Assembly: GCF_018860525.1 (NCBI RefSeq)
Contig: NZ_JAHKPM010000051.1
Location: forward strand, 62,001-126,000
Source: Vibrio hepatarius
Lineage (GTDB): Bacteria > Pseudomonadota > Gammaproteobacteria > Enterobacterales > Vibrionaceae
Direction: 5' to 3'
DNA length: 64,000 nt
The notes beneath the pieces are model-generated. The model was given only the letters and a program-made list of their open reading frames with translations. It was not told the origin of the DNA and searched no databases. Made by a program: the position numbers and the translations under genes. Numbering within the stretch: the stretch's first letter is position 1; the number at the start of each line of letters is the position of its first letter. Of the stretch, positions 1-10,441 are shown piece after piece.

Positions 1-1
1 C

Positions 2-1291
2 ACTTTGGAACAGGTTGTAGAGAGAACGTTAGTTAAACATGTGGTGCTAACTAGCTTAGGCCAGATGCTTCCACGAGCAAAAGGAACTTTAGTTGATTTT
101 GTTGTGACATATGTGAAAGGTATGGTACCTAAGTATGATTTACCTGGTGCTATCTCAATGCGAAAGGCCTTACACAAAGGGCGCCGCCTCCAATATGTTA
201 AGCCCTTTATGTCTGGAGATGATATTGCATTTTTGCAATATACGGGTGGAACAACTGGAGTTGCGAAAGGCGCGGTTCTGACACATAGCAATATGATCGC
301 CAATATCATGCAAGCTAAAGGTATGTATGGCCCTGTACTTAATGAAGGTAGAGAAATCGTTGTCACCGCCCTTCCTCTTTATCATGTCTTTGCTTTAACG
401 GTAAATTGCTTATTGTTCCTAGAACTTGGGGGTAGTAACCTACTAATTACAAACCCACGAGATATTCCAGGCTTTGTCAAAGAGCTTAAGAAAAATAGCT
501 TTACTGCAGTAACAGGTGTTAATACGTTGTTCAATGCACTACTGAATAATGAAGACTTCAATGAGCTAGACTTTGGTCAACTAAAGCTTGCCGTTGGTGG
601 CGGGATGGCTGTCCAAAGAGCTGTAGCACAACAGTGGAAGAACACGACAGGTGTCCATCTTCTCGAAGGCTACGGACTAACTGAATGTTCTCCTCTGGTA
701 ACAGTAAACCCACATGATTTGATGGAATATACTGGTTCAATTGGCTTACCTGTGCCATCAACAGATGTTCGTATTGTTGATGAGCAAGGGAATGAATTGC
801 CCAATACGCAGACAGGAGAACTTCAAGTACGTGGGCCTCAGGTGATGCAAGGGTATTGGCAGCGGCCAGAAGCGACAAAAGAAGTAATGAATGCTGATGG
901 GTGGTTATCAACGGGTGATATAGTCAAGTTTGATGAGCAGGGATTCATCCACATCGTTGATCGCAAGAAAGATATGATTTTAGTCTCAGGCTTTAATGTT
1001 TATCCAAATGAAATTGAAGATGTCGTGGCTCTGCATGACAAAGTTTTAGAAGTTGCTGCTATAGGGCAACCTCATGATATATCAGGAGAAGTTGTCAAGA
1101 TCTTTGTCGTAAAAAGAGATGGTAGTTTGACTAAAGACGAAGTAATTGCCCATTGCCGTAAACATATGACAGGTTATAAGGTACCAAAATTGGTCGAATT
1201 TAAAGACGAATTACCGAAAACTAATGTTGGCAAGATATTACGGCGTATTTTACGAGAAGAGAATGATGCAAAACTCGATAAAGTTAGCTAA
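2..1291 (+). CDS. fadD: Long-chain acyl-CoA synthetase FadD, 5' end missing
   Basis: Activates long-chain fatty acids to acyl-CoA at the inner membrane, the entry step of beta-oxidation. The frame is open from the window edge, so the N-terminal ~130 residues of a ~560-residue protein lie outside. Visible landmarks are the AMP-binding loop [12 protein letters not shown], the [12 protein letters not shown] adenylation motif and the FadD signature region GWLSTGDIV followed by [16 protein letters not shown], with the C-terminal lysine region [10 protein letters not shown]. An intrinsic terminator follows, then rnd in the same orientation, the order also seen in enterobacteria. No in-window ATG is a plausible start. 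Assignment is secure; the 5' boundary is not in view. Confidence 0.95.
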   Translation, partial: TLEQVVERTLVKHVVLTSLGQMLPRAKGTLVDFVVTYVKGMVPKYDLPGAISMRKALHKGRRLQYVKPFMSGDDIAFLQYTGGTTGVAKGAVLTHSNMIANIMQAKGMYGPVLNEGREIVVTALPLYHVFALTVNCLLFLELGGSNLLITNPRDIPGFVKELKKNSFTAVTGVNTLFNALLNNEDFNELDFGQLKLAVGGGMAVQRAVAQQWKNTTGVHLLEGYGLTECSPLVTVNPHDLMEYTGSIGLPVPSTDVRIVDEQGNELPNTQTGELQVRGPQVMQGYWQRPEATKEVMNADGWLSTGDIVKFDEQGFIHIVDRKKDMILVSGFNVYPNEIEDVVALHDKVLEVAAIGQPHDISGEVVKIFVVKRDGSLTKDEVIAHCRKHMTGYKVPKLVEFKDELPKTNVGKILRRILREENDAKLDKVS

Positions 1292-1375
1292 ATTCACCTA
1301 TAAAGAGAAACCGAAATTTAGCTATTTAGTCTGTAAAATGGCATTGTAGAGAATAAATAGACAGTAGTGATAAAG

Positions 1376-1404
1376 TGCCGGCTATAACCAGTCGGCATTT
1401 TTAT
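1376..1404 (+). terminator. Intrinsic terminator after fadD
   Basis: An 8-bp stem (TGCCGGCT pairing with AGTCGGCA through one G-T wobble) with a 6-nt loop is followed by a T-rich tail. It lies 85 bp after the fadD stop and separates fadD from rnd. Confidence 0.75.
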
Positions 1405-1478
1405 TTATAGACTCTAGGGCGTGTTGATGCAGTTAAATATTAATGAAACTATGCCCTAATACTCACAGTGAGAGTGTT

Positions 1479-2594
1479 GTGAATTACCAAATTATTACCC
1501 AATCAGAACAACTAATTACAGTATGCCAGCAGGCAAGAAAAGCTGACTTTGTGATGCTGGATACAGAGTTTGTTAGGACTCGAACGTTTTACCCGTTACT
1601 TGGGCTTATTCAGTTATATGATGGTGAGCAACTGTGCTTAATTGATCCGACCGCAATTGATGACATGTCATCTTTTAACGCTCTTTTGCAAGATACATCA
1701 GTGCTTAAAGTGCTGCATGCTTGTGGCGAGGATCTAGAAGTATTTAAAAATAGTTTTAATTGTCTACCTCACCCAATGGTGGATACTCAAATAATGGCTG
1801 CCTTTTTGGGCCATGGTCTATCGACAGGTTTCGCGGCCTTAGTTGAGTCGTATCTTGGTATTGAGCTAGACAAAAGTGAGTCTCGTACGGATTGGTTAGC
1901 GAGGCCACTAACTAATAAGCAGCTTGAGTATGCGGCTGCGGATGTTTTTTATTTGCTGCCGTTATATGAAAAGCTGCTTAATGGTATTAACCAATCAGGC
2001 TGGTGGGAAGCAGCACAGCAAGAAAGTGATTTATTGGCAACCAAGCGGATTAAAATCATCGACCCTGAGGCTGTTTATCTTGATGTTAAAGGAGCTTGGC
2101 AGCTGAAACCAAAAGAGTTGGCTATTTTGAAACCTCTTGCGGCTTGGCGATACAAAGAAGCAATACGTCGTGATTTGGCTTTGAATTTTATATTCAAAGA
2201 AAATGATCTTCTTACCATTGCCAAGTTGGGGCTACAAAGTAAAGAAAGCATGGTGTGCGAAGGGCTAGATAGCCGTTCAGTTGATCGACATAGCACAAGA
2301 ATCATATCAATCGTTAAATCCGCTCGAATGCAGTCTGGCGAAAACTACCCGAATAAAATTGAACGCTTAATGGATATGCCTAGCTATAAGCAGAAATTTA
2401 AGGTTCTCAAAGATGAGGTAAAAAAAGTGTCGCAGTCATCAGGCTTAGCGAGTGAGTTTCTCGCATCTAAAAAACAGTTAAATCAAATGATTAGTTGGGT
2501 TTGGAAGAAGGGCAGAGATCCAGCCCAGTTACCTGATGTAATGCAAGGGTGGCGTTTGGAACTGCTAGGCGAAAAACTGAATAAACAGCTCTAA
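1479..2594 (+). CDS. rnd: Ribonuclease D
   Basis: 3'-5' exoribonuclease acting on tRNA precursors and other structured RNAs. The DEDD exonuclease domain is visible: LDTEFVRTRTFYP (Exo I, D-x-E), HACGEDLEVF (Exo II) and the YAAADVFYLLPLY segment (Exo III, Y-x3-D), followed by the HRDC-type helical C-terminus. A longer frame begins with ATG at 1443, but alignment with the E. coli N-terminus (MNYQ...) points to GTG at 1479, giving 371 residues, close to the family length of ~375. A weak GTGAG precedes it. It lies between two terminators and is probably a single-gene unit. Confidence 0.93.
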   Translation: MNYQIITQSEQLITVCQQARKADFVMLDTEFVRTRTFYPLLGLIQLYDGEQLCLIDPTAIDDMSSFNALLQDTSVLKVLHACGEDLEVFKNSFNCLPHPMVDTQIMAAFLGHGLSTGFAALVESYLGIELDKSESRTDWLARPLTNKQLEYAAADVFYLLPLYEKLLNGINQSGWWEAAQQESDLLATKRIKIIDPEAVYLDVKGAWQLKPKELAILKPLAAWRYKEAIRRDLALNFIFKENDLLTIAKLGLQSKESMVCEGLDSRSVDRHSTRIISIVKSARMQSGENYPNKIERLMDMPSYKQKFKVLKDEVKKVSQSSGLASEFLASKKQLNQMISWVWKKGRDPAQLPDVMQGWRLELLGEKLNKQL

Positions 2595-2602
2595 GTGAAA
2601 AG

Positions 2603-2632
2603 AAAAAGGGCTTTCATTTGAAAGCCCTTTTA
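2603..2632. terminator. Bidirectional terminator between rnd and the SulP gene
   Basis: A near-perfect 12-bp A/T-flanked inverted repeat (core AAAGGGCTTTC / GAAAGCCCTTT, ATTT loop) sits between convergent genes, with A-runs on the left and T-runs on the right, so it can serve both strands. Confidence 0.85.
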
Positions 2633-2635
2633 AAA

Positions 2636-4195
2636 TTAACCTGCTAGAACATCAGTGGCTACTTTATAGCTAGGGTCTTCTTTGATGTTTATTTCAACTA
2701 AGCTGCCAGCTTTATCGAGCAATTTACGGCAGTCTGGACTTAAATGACGTAAATGTAGAGTTTTTCCGACAGAGGAATACCTCTCAGCCAGTGTCTCGAT
2801 GGCTTCGATAGCTGAGTGATCTGTAACTCTCGAATCGGCAAAATCGACAATGATGTCTACTGGGTCATTATGAGCATCAAATAACTCGAGAAAGTTAGCG
2901 GTAGAGCCAAAGAAAATTGGTCCGTGGATTTTATACTCTTTTGAGCCCTCGGCATTGATCGTAGTCTCGGTATATATGTGCTTTGCATGTTGCCAAGCGA
3001 ACATCAGAGCCGATGCGATGACGCCGATTCCCACAGCAATTGCAAGATCGGTTAAAACTGTAACAACGGTCACAAGAACGATGACGAAGAAGTCCTGTTT
3101 CGGTACGCGACGTGCCAATTTGAAGGTTGCCCATTCAAAGGTGCCGACAACAACCATGAACATAACTCCCACAAGAGCGGCAAGAGGAATCATTTCGATG
3201 AGTGCAGAAGCAAATAAAATGAATATGAGCAGTGCACTTGCAGCAACAATACCAGAAAGACGACCTCTTCCTCCGGAATTGACATTAATCATTGATTGTC
3301 CAATCATTGCACAACCACCCATAGCCCCAAATACGGAACAGGTAATGTTCGCCATACCTTGACCGATACACTCTCGATTTGATTGCCCTCGTGTATTAGT
3401 CATTTCATCGAGCACTGTCAGTGTCAAGAGAGATTCAATAAGGCCAATAGCCGACAGAATGATAGCGTAAGGCAAAATGATTTGCAGAGTCTCAAGATTT
3501 AGTGGAATCATTGGTAACGAAAAAGTAGGCAAAGAACCTGCTAGAGTAGCCTGATCGTTTCCAGACATAGTACGCAGGAAATCAACAACAGTGCGAGTTT
3601 CCAAGTCTAAACCAACGACTAAAGCAGTGACGGTCACAATGGCTACAAGTGATGATGGAACTGCAGTGGTAAGCTTGGGTAAAAAGTGAATGATTGCCAT
3701 TGTTAAAGCGACCAAACCAAGCATTAACATCATTTGATCTTGGGGTAACCAAGTAAGAATACCATTGATATCAGGTGCTTTAAACTGGCCTAGTTGAGCT
3801 AAAAAAATGACAATTGCTAAACCATTAACAAACCCAATCATCACTGGGTGTGGCACGATTCGGATAAATTTACCTAATTTAAATATTCCTGCTGTAACTT
3901 GAAGAAGGCCAGCCAGCATAATTGCGGCAAATAAGTACTGCACTCCGTGGGAAGCGACCAGTGATACCATGACCACCGCCATTGCACCTGTTGCACCAGA
4001 GATCATACCAGGGCGTCCACCAAAAATAGAGGTGACTAGACCAACAATAAAAGCGGCATAGAGTCCAACCATAGGATCGACTCCAGCAACGAATGCAAAA
4101 GCAACGGCCTCTGGAACTAATGCTAAAGCAACGGTTAAACCAGATAACACATCATTTTTTACAGAGTGTTTTGAAAATTGAGGGAATTCAAACAT
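2636..4195 (-). CDS. SulP-family anion permease with STAS domain
   Basis: Inner-membrane anion transporter of the SulP/SLC26 family (sulfate, bicarbonate or other anions; substrate not predictable). The N-terminus [19 protein letters not shown] and the following [16 protein letters not shown] match the family's conserved first helices. About ten or more hydrophobic segments run to residue ~395, and a cytoplasmic STAS domain occupies roughly 415-510 ([31 protein letters not shown]). Length 519 is normal for the shorter, BicA-like bacterial members. It is convergent with rnd and has no obvious operon partner. Family is certain, ion specificity unknown. Confidence 0.92.
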   Translation of the reverse strand: MFEFPQFSKHSVKNDVLSGLTVALALVPEAVAFAFVAGVDPMVGLYAAFIVGLVTSIFGGRPGMISGATGAMAVVMVSLVASHGVQYLFAAIMLAGLLQVTAGIFKLGKFIRIVPHPVMIGFVNGLAIVIFLAQLGQFKAPDINGILTWLPQDQMMLMLGLVALTMAIIHFLPKLTTAVPSSLVAIVTVTALVVGLDLETRTVVDFLRTMSGNDQATLAGSLPTFSLPMIPLNLETLQIILPYAIILSAIGLIESLLTLTVLDEMTNTRGQSNRECIGQGMANITCSVFGAMGGCAMIGQSMINVNSGGRGRLSGIVAASALLIFILFASALIEMIPLAALVGVMFMVVVGTFEWATFKLARRVPKQDFFVIVLVTVVTVLTDLAIAVGIGVIASALMFAWQHAKHIYTETTINAEGSKEYKIHGPIFFGSTANFLELFDAHNDPVDIIVDFADSRVTDHSAIEAIETLAERYSSVGKTLHLRHLSPDCRKLLDKAGSLVEINIKEDPSYKVATDVLAG

Positions 4196-4447
4196 GTTTG
4201 CTCAGTTATGCTAAATGTTATCCGGATGGTAAGATAACGATAAATTAATAGATAAAAGTATAGGCTCTGACTCAATTTTCATGTAAGTAAATACTAGGAA
4301 AGAAGAGAACCTGAAATTAAGTAACAGCTTCAGAGCGGCCAGAAGCATGCTACCTAAAAGTATGATTAAGTTCAATAATGAGTCAGATACTTGATGTTAA
4401 TGCTGATGATTAGTCAGACTTATAGTCCCGTGAAAAGTATGAAAAGA

Positions 4448-4472
4448 AAACAGCCCCGTATGGGGGCTGTTT
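4448..4472 (-). terminator. Intrinsic terminator of rne
   Basis: Stem CAGCCCC/GGGGCTG extended by A-T pairs with a 5-nt loop. On the minus strand it ends in a T-rich tail, 22 bp past the rne stop. Confidence 0.85.
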
Positions 4473-4493
4473 GATCCGACGAGAAATAATCGA

Positions 4494-7427
4494 CTAATAG
4501 CTGTGAGGTCTAGTCATGCCAGCACTTGATTTATTGCGAGCAACCTGGCTACCCGCCCCTTTAGGTAAATAACGTGTTTCGCGGAAAGGTGCTGCAATGA
4601 CAGCAATTTCTTTCATCTCTGTATTCCCAGGTGCTTTTGCCATAGGTGCCGAAGAGTGGCCCTTAAAGGCGGTAGGCACAAAAATATCAGACTGTGATTT
4701 ATCTTCAGAAGAGTGCAGAACATCTTGTGTTTGTAACGACTCTGGATTCACTTGTGTTGTCGCTTTTGGCTGAATAGGTACTTCGACCGGTGCGTCTAAA
4801 GAAAGTGTCTCAGGTTCGACAGTCGTTTCTACTGTAACTGGCTGTTCTGTTTTTTCTTGTTCTGGGACATGAGAGTTAACAATAACTTTGCTCATTGCCA
4901 TCTCAGGGAACACAACACCACCGAGTACATTGTCCGATTGACTAGATACCGTTTCTTCAATCTGCTTTGGTTGTGGCTTGCTTATACCGTAGCTTGGCAT
5001 TACCTTACCCATCGCCATCTCTGGAGATGCGACACCACCTTTGCGCAATCTGAAAGGATTAGGGCGTCGATCGCGACCACGGCGTCTGCGTTGACCACTC
5101 GCTCTCAGGTGACGTGGTGAGCGACGATTACGGCGTTGTTTAGGCTGTTCTGCTTCGTCATCTGACGCAATTTCAGCCTTCTCTACGGCGGCTTCTTGAG
5201 CTGTAGTAGCCTGAATTTGCTTCACTTCTTCAGATGCGGCTGACTGAGCATTTTGGTCTTTGGTTCGTATTTGCTTGGTCAATTTACGTCTTTGACGGCG
5301 CTCTTTGACTTTGGCTGTTTTCTCTTCTGTACGTTTAGGTTTATCGTCGTTTTGAGCTTCAGCTGCGAGTTTTAGGCCTTCTTCAGCGACTTTAGTCGTT
5401 TTCACATCATCACGTTGCTTATTACGACGTTCTTGCTTTGGCTTACGATTTTGCTGTTTATGTTCAACTGACGAGGTTTTGATATCTGAAGCTAACTCGT
5501 CACTGTCACGTAGTGGCTTGTTACGATTATTATCGCGTTTCTCATCTCGGCTGTCTTTACGATTATCGCGGCCATTTCTACGGCGCTGGTCGTTACGATT
5601 ACGATGATTACGATGGTTACGATTATTGCGCTGCTCATCTTGCTTGGTATCTTGAGCTTGCTCAGAGTCTGATGGCTTCTGCTCTGGTTGAGCACCAAAA
5701 AGGAAATTACCAACAGCTTTGAACAATCGAGTAACCAAGCCAGGCTGGTTAGGGTTGGAGCTTGAAGTTGTGCTTCCAGAGACCTTGGGTGATGGCTTAG
5801 GTGTTGGTGCCGATTGAGACGGCGCAGCAAAACCTTTGAGCGCTGGTTCTTCAACTTTCTTGGGTTTAGTTTCGGTTTCTACTACATCTCTACCTTCAGC
5901 TTCTTTAATCTCATCAAGCTTACTTGGTAGTAAGTATGAGAGAAGATCAAATTCTTCGCCTTCGCGCACACGAATTACATCAAAGTGAGGTGTTTCCATC
6001 TCTGAGTTTGGAACTACAGTAATTTTAACTTCTTGAATACGCTCGATGTGATTAACTGAGCGACGTTTTTCGTTAAGAAGGTAAGAAGCTATAGGAACTG
6101 GAACAACTGCAAGTACCTGTGTTGTATTGTCTTTAAGAGCTTCCTCTTCGATGAGACGAAGAACGGAAAGGGCTAAAGATTCATTGTCACGAACAACACC
6201 TGTGCCAGTACAGCGTGGGCATATGTGATGACTGGCCTCCGCTAAAGACGGACTTAACCGTTGGCGAGACATTTCTAAAAGTCCAAAGCGAGAGATGCGG
6301 CCGATTTGGACCCTAGCACGATCGAGTCGTACTGAGTCACGCAGGCGATTTTCTACCTCTCGTTGGTGGCGTACTGGAGTCATATCGATAAAGTCGATAA
6401 CAACCAAGCCACCTAGATCTCGAAGTCTAAGCTGACGCGCAATTTCTTCTGCAGCTTCAAGATTCGTATTGAGTGCAGTTTCCTCAATATCTCCACCTTT
6501 AGTCGCTCTGGCAGAGTTAATATCAATAGATGTTAGCGCTTCTGTTGGGTCGATAACGATAGAACCGCCTGAGGGAAGCCGAACTTCACGTTGAAAAGCG
6601 GATTCGATCTGGCTCTCTATTTGATAATGGCTGAACAGAGGAATCTCACCGTCATACTTCTTGACTCGATTAACAAAATCAGGACGAATAAGGCGGATAT
6701 GCTCCAAGGCACGTTCATGAATGGTATTGCTATCAATCAGGATTTCACCAATATCACGGCGCAGATAGTCACGAATAGCGCGAACAATAACATTGCTTTC
6801 TTGGTGAATGAGCAAAGGGGCAGGGTGAGCTTCTGAAGCCTGCTTTATCGCGCCCCAATGGTTGAGCAGGACGTTAAGATCCCATTCCAACTCTTCTGCA
6901 CTTTTCCCAACACCTGCTGTTCGAACTATTAGTCCCATACCTTGCGGTAGGTCTAGAGTGCTCAAAGCTGCTTTAAGTTGTGTGCGTTCGTCACCCTCTA
7001 TTCGGCGAGAAATACCACCAGCTCGAGGGTTATTGGGCATCAGAACAAGGTAGCTTCCTGCAAGAGAAATAAAAGTAGTCAGTGCTGCTCCTTTACTTCC
7101 ACGCTCCTCTTTTTCTACCTGGACGATGACTTCCTGGCCTTCGGATAGGACCTCTTTGATACTAGGCCTACCTTGATATGTATATCCTTCAGGAAAATAT
7201 TCGCGAGAAATTTCTTTTAGAGGAAGGAAACCGTGCCTGTCTGCTCCGTAGTCAACAAAAGCAGCTTCTAAGCTGGGTTCAACGCGGGTAATACGTCCTT
7301 TATAAATATTTGCTTTCTTAGATTCGTGTCCTGGGCTTTCGATATCTAAATCATATAACCGTTGGCCATCAACCAAAGCTACACGCAACTCTTCTTTTTG
7401 AGTTGCGTTAATTAACATTCTTTTCAT
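4494..7427 (-). CDS. rne: Ribonuclease E, degradosome endonuclease and scaffold
   Basis: Essential endoribonuclease for mRNA decay and rRNA/tRNA processing. The N-terminal half has the S1 domain ([20 protein letters not shown], residues ~42-61), the 5' sensor, the DNase I-like catalytic site (aspartates in TSIDINSA and VVIDFIDM) and the zinc-link CPRCTGTG. The C-terminal half is low-complexity: an Arg/Asn-rich RNA-binding stretch (roughly nt 5390-5650), another at 5040-5320, and a tail (SAPMAKAP...RYLPKG) resembling the terminal PNPase-binding microdomain. Two copies of a GGV-x2-PEMAM-x-KV motif occur (around nt 5000-5045 and 4880-4925). Length 977 versus 1061 in E. coli reflects a shorter scaffold. 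Divergent from rluC. Confidence 0.97.
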   Translation of the reverse strand: MKRMLINATQKEELRVALVDGQRLYDLDIESPGHESKKANIYKGRITRVEPSLEAAFVDYGADRHGFLPLKEISREYFPEGYTYQGRPSIKEVLSEGQEVIVQVEKEERGSKGAALTTFISLAGSYLVLMPNNPRAGGISRRIEGDERTQLKAALSTLDLPQGMGLIVRTAGVGKSAEELEWDLNVLLNHWGAIKQASEAHPAPLLIHQESNVIVRAIRDYLRRDIGEILIDSNTIHERALEHIRLIRPDFVNRVKKYDGEIPLFSHYQIESQIESAFQREVRLPSGGSIVIDPTEALTSIDINSARATKGGDIEETALNTNLEAAEEIARQLRLRDLGGLVVIDFIDMTPVRHQREVENRLRDSVRLDRARVQIGRISRFGLLEMSRQRLSPSLAEASHHICPRCTGTGVVRDNESLALSVLRLIEEEALKDNTTQVLAVVPVPIASYLLNEKRRSVNHIERIQEVKITVVPNSEMETPHFDVIRVREGEEFDLLSYLLPSKLDEIKEAEGRDVVETETKPKKVEEPALKGFAAPSQSAPTPKPSPKVSGSTTSSSNPNQPGLVTRLFKAVGNFLFGAQPEQKPSDSEQAQDTKQDEQRNNRNHRNHRNRNDQRRRNGRDNRKDSRDEKRDNNRNKPLRDSDELASDIKTSSVEHKQQNRKPKQERRNKQRDDVKTTKVAEEGLKLAAEAQNDDKPKRTEEKTAKVKERRQRRKLTKQIRTKDQNAQSAASEEVKQIQATTAQEAAVEKAEIASDDEAEQPKQRRNRRSPRHLRASGQRRRRGRDRRPNPFRLRKGGVASPEMAMGKVMPSYGISKPQPKQIEETVSSQSDNVLGGVVFPEMAMSKVIVNSHVPEQEKTEQPVTVETTVEPETLSLDAPVEVPIQPKATTQVNPESLQTQDVLHSSEDKSQSDIFVPTAFKGHSSAPMAKAPGNTEMKEIAVIAAPFRETRYLPKGAGSQVARNKSSAGMTRPHSY

Positions 7428-7508
7428 TAATAAATCTCGTTGTCATTCTATGGCTTTTGCTGCCTTTTCGTTTCTTTCAAGGTGCCTGACCCCATGGCTA
7501 AATATGTG

Positions 7509-7584
7509 CAGCCTCACGGCTGGAGGGGTGCTCTAGGGCACGTCAGCCTCACAAGTATTTCCCTTGTGAGCCGCTATAAGGCGG
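7509..7584 (-). promoter_or_regulatory. Hairpin array in the rne 5' leader
   Basis: Four adjacent inverted repeats lie 80-160 nt upstream of the rne start: 7509-7522 (CAGCC/GGCTG), 7528-7541 (GTGC/GCAC), 7548-7570 (perfect 8-bp CTCACAAG/CTTGTGAG) and 7571-7584 (CCGC/GCGG). E. coli rne is known to autoregulate through structured elements in a long 5' UTR; this array is the natural candidate for the same role. The folding is read by eye only. Confidence 0.5.
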
Positions 7585-7990
7585 ATGATACTCAACATGA
7601 AAGCTTTATGAGTAGGGCAACAAGCTTGACTAATTTTCAAAATGTCTTACGCCGTATGCTGCATTTCACTAAACTAGCGGCTACTCAATATATTGCTCAA
7701 CGATGGTTAGGTTTTAGTAAAATATGGCCTAATCATCCATTGCAGGAGTGAACTATAGCAGTACCCATTAAACTCAGCAATCTGCTTTGCTGTAAAAGGT
7801 TAAAAAACCTATTTTATAAATTTTTAACTGATTGTATTGTAAGCACCTATCTATCCTTTAACCTAGTCAATAATTATCTTGATGAATTTTCATGTCTAGC
7901 CACTAGTGAAACTCAGTCATTAAGGTGGATTTTATAATTTGTTGTGCAGAAAACGTGAACTTACAAGCATCTCAGTGATAGAATATCAAA
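7585..7990. other. rne-rluC intergenic region, promoters not resolved
   Basis: AT-rich DNA that must hold the divergent promoters of rne and rluC. A plus-strand open frame covers 7440-7751 but runs antisense to the hairpin array and has no family resemblance or Shine-Dalgarno, so it is not called. A TATAAT at 7934-7939 is a possible -10 for rluC without a convincing -35. Confidence 0.5.
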
Positions 7991-8944
7991 ATGAGTGAAA
8001 TTAAAACCCAAGTCCAGTTTATCGACATTGATGACGATATGGCTGGTCAACGTATTGATAATTTTTTACGTAATCAACTGAAAAGCGTCCCTAAGAGCCT
8101 AGTTTATAGAATCTTGCGTAAGGGAGAAGTCCGTGTAAACAAAAAACGCATCAAAGCTGAATATAAACTCAAAGCGGGAGATTTGGTTCGTATACCACCC
8201 GTAACTGTTGACGAGAAGCAAACAGAGTCTTCAGCGGTTAGTACGAAGCTTAATAAGGTGGCTGAGCTTGAACAAATGATTATTTTCGAAGATGATCATT
8301 TGTTAGTACTCAATAAGCCTTCAGGTACTGCGGTTCATGGTGGCAGTGGGTTAAAGTTTGGAGCTATTGAAGCGTTACGTGCATTAAGGCCACAAGCACG
8401 TTTTCTTGAATTAGTACACCGTATTGATCGTGATACCTCTGGTATATTGTTAGTTGCTAAAAAGCGGTCAGCCCTTCGTCATCTTCAGGCTCAATTTCGA
8501 GCTAAAACTGTGCAAAAGTATTATTTTGCACTCGTAATGGGGCAATGGAAATCCAGTTGTAAGAAAGTAACGGCTCCACTTTTGAAAAATGAAATCAACA
8601 GTATTGTGCGCGTTAACCCACAAGGTAAAAGTTCTGAAACACGATTTAGAATTATCGAGAAATTTCCTGAGGCAACGTTGATTCAGGCCAGTCCAATTAC
8701 TGGCCGTACTCATCAAATCAGAGTTCATACTCAATATACAGGGCATCCAATAGCGAGAGATGATCGCTATGGTGATTATCGATTTGACGTTTATATGGAG
8801 AAAGTGGGCCTAGACAGACTATTTCTTCATGCTGCAAATATAAAATTTCAGCATCCAGAAAACGAACAATGGATGGAAATTCATGCACCATTGGAAAATA
8901 AGCTTGAGCAGGTATTGTCTGATTTACGTAGGCGCATGAGCTAG
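7991..8944 (+). CDS. rluC: 23S rRNA pseudouridine synthase RluC
   Basis: Makes pseudouridines 955, 2504 and 2580 (E. coli numbering) of 23S rRNA. An N-terminal S4 RNA-binding domain (residues ~18-75, GQRIDNFLRN...KGEVRVNKKRIK) precedes the RluA-type catalytic domain with the active-site aspartate in HRIDRDTSGILLVAKK (~residues 144-159) and the late motif PITGRTHQIRVH. Length 317 is normal. Its position opposite rne is the conserved gammaproteobacterial arrangement. Confidence 0.96.
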   Translation: MSEIKTQVQFIDIDDDMAGQRIDNFLRNQLKSVPKSLVYRILRKGEVRVNKKRIKAEYKLKAGDLVRIPPVTVDEKQTESSAVSTKLNKVAELEQMIIFEDDHLLVLNKPSGTAVHGGSGLKFGAIEALRALRPQARFLELVHRIDRDTSGILLVAKKRSALRHLQAQFRAKTVQKYYFALVMGQWKSSCKKVTAPLLKNEINSIVRVNPQGKSSETRFRIIEKFPEATLIQASPITGRTHQIRVHTQYTGHPIARDDRYGDYRFDVYMEKVGLDRLFLHAANIKFQHPENEQWMEIHAPLENKLEQVLSDLRRRMS

Positions 8945-8972
8945 AGGCAAAGTCGGCGCAGAAACAGCAGAG

Positions 8973-9554
8973 TTACAGAATATCTACACCTTGTACCTGC
9001 AGCATAGAGATGAGATCGATTAACGGCAGGCCAACAAGAGTATTTGGATCTTTACCCTCTAATTTGTTAAATAAAGCAATCCCTAATCCTTCGCTTTTAA
9101 AGCTTCCTGCGCAATCATAGGGTGTTTCTTTATCAACGTAATTTTCTATTTGTGACTGTTTTAGATGACGAAAATGTACATTGAAGGTATCTAAATGGAC
9201 ATGAGTTTGCTTTAGATGATTGTTATAAACAGCGAGACCTGTAAAAAATTGAACTGTTTTTCCATTTTGACGGTTAAGTTGTTCAATGGCTGTTTTGCGA
9301 TTGAGAGGTTTTCCTATAATATCCCCGTCAATCACACATACTTGGTCACTGCCGATAATAAGACTAGGTTGCTCGACAATACAAGACTCTGCTTTAGTTT
9401 TCGCTAGTCGTTTGACTAAAAGCTCAGGACTTTCGTTTTTTAGAGGAGTTTCGTCGCATTGCGGAGAAGCAGTGGTGAAAGGTACTGAAAGTTTAGACAG
9501 TAAATACTGCCTATATTTAGATGTAGAGGCTAAAACAAGTTGGTAATGTGTCAT
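8973..9554 (-). CDS. Maf-family nucleotide pyrophosphatase, YceF (m7GTP) type
   Basis: Housecleaning pyrophosphatase that hydrolyses non-canonical or methylated nucleotides. The N-terminus LVLASTSKYRQYLLSKL is the Maf nucleotide-binding start; SDQVCVIDG and GKPLNR hold conserved acidic and lysine positions, followed by the YDCAGSFKSEGLG segment. Length 193 fits. The locus (between rluC and yceD) is that of E. coli yceF, whose product prefers 7-methyl-GTP; the substrate is inferred from locus and sequence type. Convergent with rluC and divergent from yceD. Confidence 0.92.
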   Translation of the reverse strand: MTHYQLVLASTSKYRQYLLSKLSVPFTTASPQCDETPLKNESPELLVKRLAKTKAESCIVEQPSLIIGSDQVCVIDGDIIGKPLNRKTAIEQLNRQNGKTVQFFTGLAVYNNHLKQTHVHLDTFNVHFRHLKQSQIENYVDKETPYDCAGSFKSEGLGIALFNKLEGKDPNTLVGLPLIDLISMLQVQGVDIL

Positions 9555-9668
9555 ATTTTTTGATTACAATTGATTTTATTCGGATGCAAAAGAGTAAATC
9601 ATATTTGGCTCTCCGTCGTTGATGATTTGATAGTAATGAAAAAAACCATAACTTTTTGTCCTTTTTCT

Positions 9669-9697
9669 TTGACTAAAATTGAATAGGAAGATAGAAT
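9669..9697 (+). promoter_or_regulatory. Sigma-70 promoter of yceD-rpmF, probably leaderless
   Basis: TTGACT (9669-9674) and TAGAAT (9692-9697) are separated by exactly 17 bp. The G+C-rich discriminator TCGCGCCCT follows directly and the yceD ATG begins at 9707, so transcription starting the usual ~7 nt after the -10 would leave only about 2-3 nt of 5' UTR. A GC-rich discriminator is typical of stringently controlled ribosomal promoters. Confidence 0.7.
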
Positions 9698-9706
9698 TCG
9701 CGCCCT

Positions 9707-10231
9707 ATGCAAAAGGTAAAAATACCGCGAACAGTTGATCCGGCACGAGCGGCACAAAAACGATTAGACTATGATGGTTACATTCAGGTCAGCCTTTTTA
9801 AACGTTTGTTCGAATCAGTTGAAGGCGTAAAACGCGACGCTCAGGTGTTGTTGTCATTTGAGTTAGATGAGCAGCGACTCGTTGTTATCTCTGGTAAAGC
9901 TAACATCGAAGTTGATTTAGAGTGTCAACGCTGTAATGAAACTTTCGCACACCAATGCGAAATTGAATTCACTTATACTCCCTATCGTGGTGAAGAAAGT
10001 GAAGAAAATGCGCCGGAAGAGTACGATTTGGTAGATCTTAACGAGTACGGTGAAGTTGACTTAATACAGTTAGTTGAAGACGAGTTCATTCTAAACTTGC
10101 CTCAAATTGCAAAACACAGTGAAGCGGATTGTAGCGTTCAATCAAACAATTTGGTATTTGGTGAAATTCCAGAAGAACTTGTGGAAGAAAAGCCGAATCC
10201 ATTCGATGTTTTAAAAAACTTAAAGAATTAA
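9707..10231 (+). CDS. yceD: YceD (DUF177), 23S rRNA accumulation protein
   Basis: Small conserved protein associated with 23S rRNA accumulation and encoded with L32. The N-terminus MQKVKIPRTVDPARAAQKR closely matches E. coli YceD, supporting the ATG at 9707 even though there is no room for a Shine-Dalgarno. A Cys pair LECQRCNETF (~residues 64-73), an acidic middle and the C-terminal VFGEIPEE...KPNPFDVLKNL are typical. Length 174 is normal. First gene of the yceD-rpmF-plsX-fab series. Confidence 0.94.
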   Translation: MQKVKIPRTVDPARAAQKRLDYDGYIQVSLFKRLFESVEGVKRDAQVLLSFELDEQRLVVISGKANIEVDLECQRCNETFAHQCEIEFTYTPYRGEESEENAPEEYDLVDLNEYGEVDLIQLVEDEFILNLPQIAKHSEADCSVQSNNLVFGEIPEELVEEKPNPFDVLKNLKN

Positions 10232-10261
10232 TTCTTAAGAGTTAACATAGGAGTAGGGTCA

Positions 10262-10432
10262 ATGGCCGTACAAAAGAGCAAAAAATCACGTTCTAAGCGT
10301 GGCATGCGTCGTTCTCACGATGCTCTAACTACAGCCGCACTATCTGTAGATGCGACTTCAGGTGAAACACACCTGCGCCACAATGTAACTGCTGAAGGTT
10401 ACTACCGTGGCAAAAAGGTTATCAATAAGTAA
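10262..10432 (+). CDS. rpmF: 50S ribosomal protein L32
   Basis: A 56-residue reading frame starting [20 protein letters not shown] and ending [10 protein letters not shown], the unmistakable bacterial L32 sequence without the four zinc-binding cysteines found in some phyla. AGGAG lies 8 nt before the ATG. It lies 30 bp after yceD and 9 bp before plsX. Confidence 0.98.
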   Translation: MAVQKSKKSRSKRGMRRSHDALTTAALSVDATSGETHLRHNVTAEGYYRGKKVINK

Positions 10433-10441
10433 GGTTGACCT

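Noticed and set aside
558..911. Minus-strand frame of 117 codons inside fadD
   Set aside because: Shadow of the fadD reading frame.
2955..3362. Plus-strand frame of 135 codons opposite the SulP gene
   Set aside because: Antisense shadow of a well-supported transporter gene, with no family features.
5492..5854. Alternative-frame open reading frames in the rne tail
   Set aside because: Low-complexity Arg/Asn codons leave other frames open; no independent support.
7440..7751. Plus-strand open frame of about 100 codons between rne and rluC
   Set aside because: It runs antisense through the rne leader hairpins, lacks a ribosome site and has no recognisable domain.
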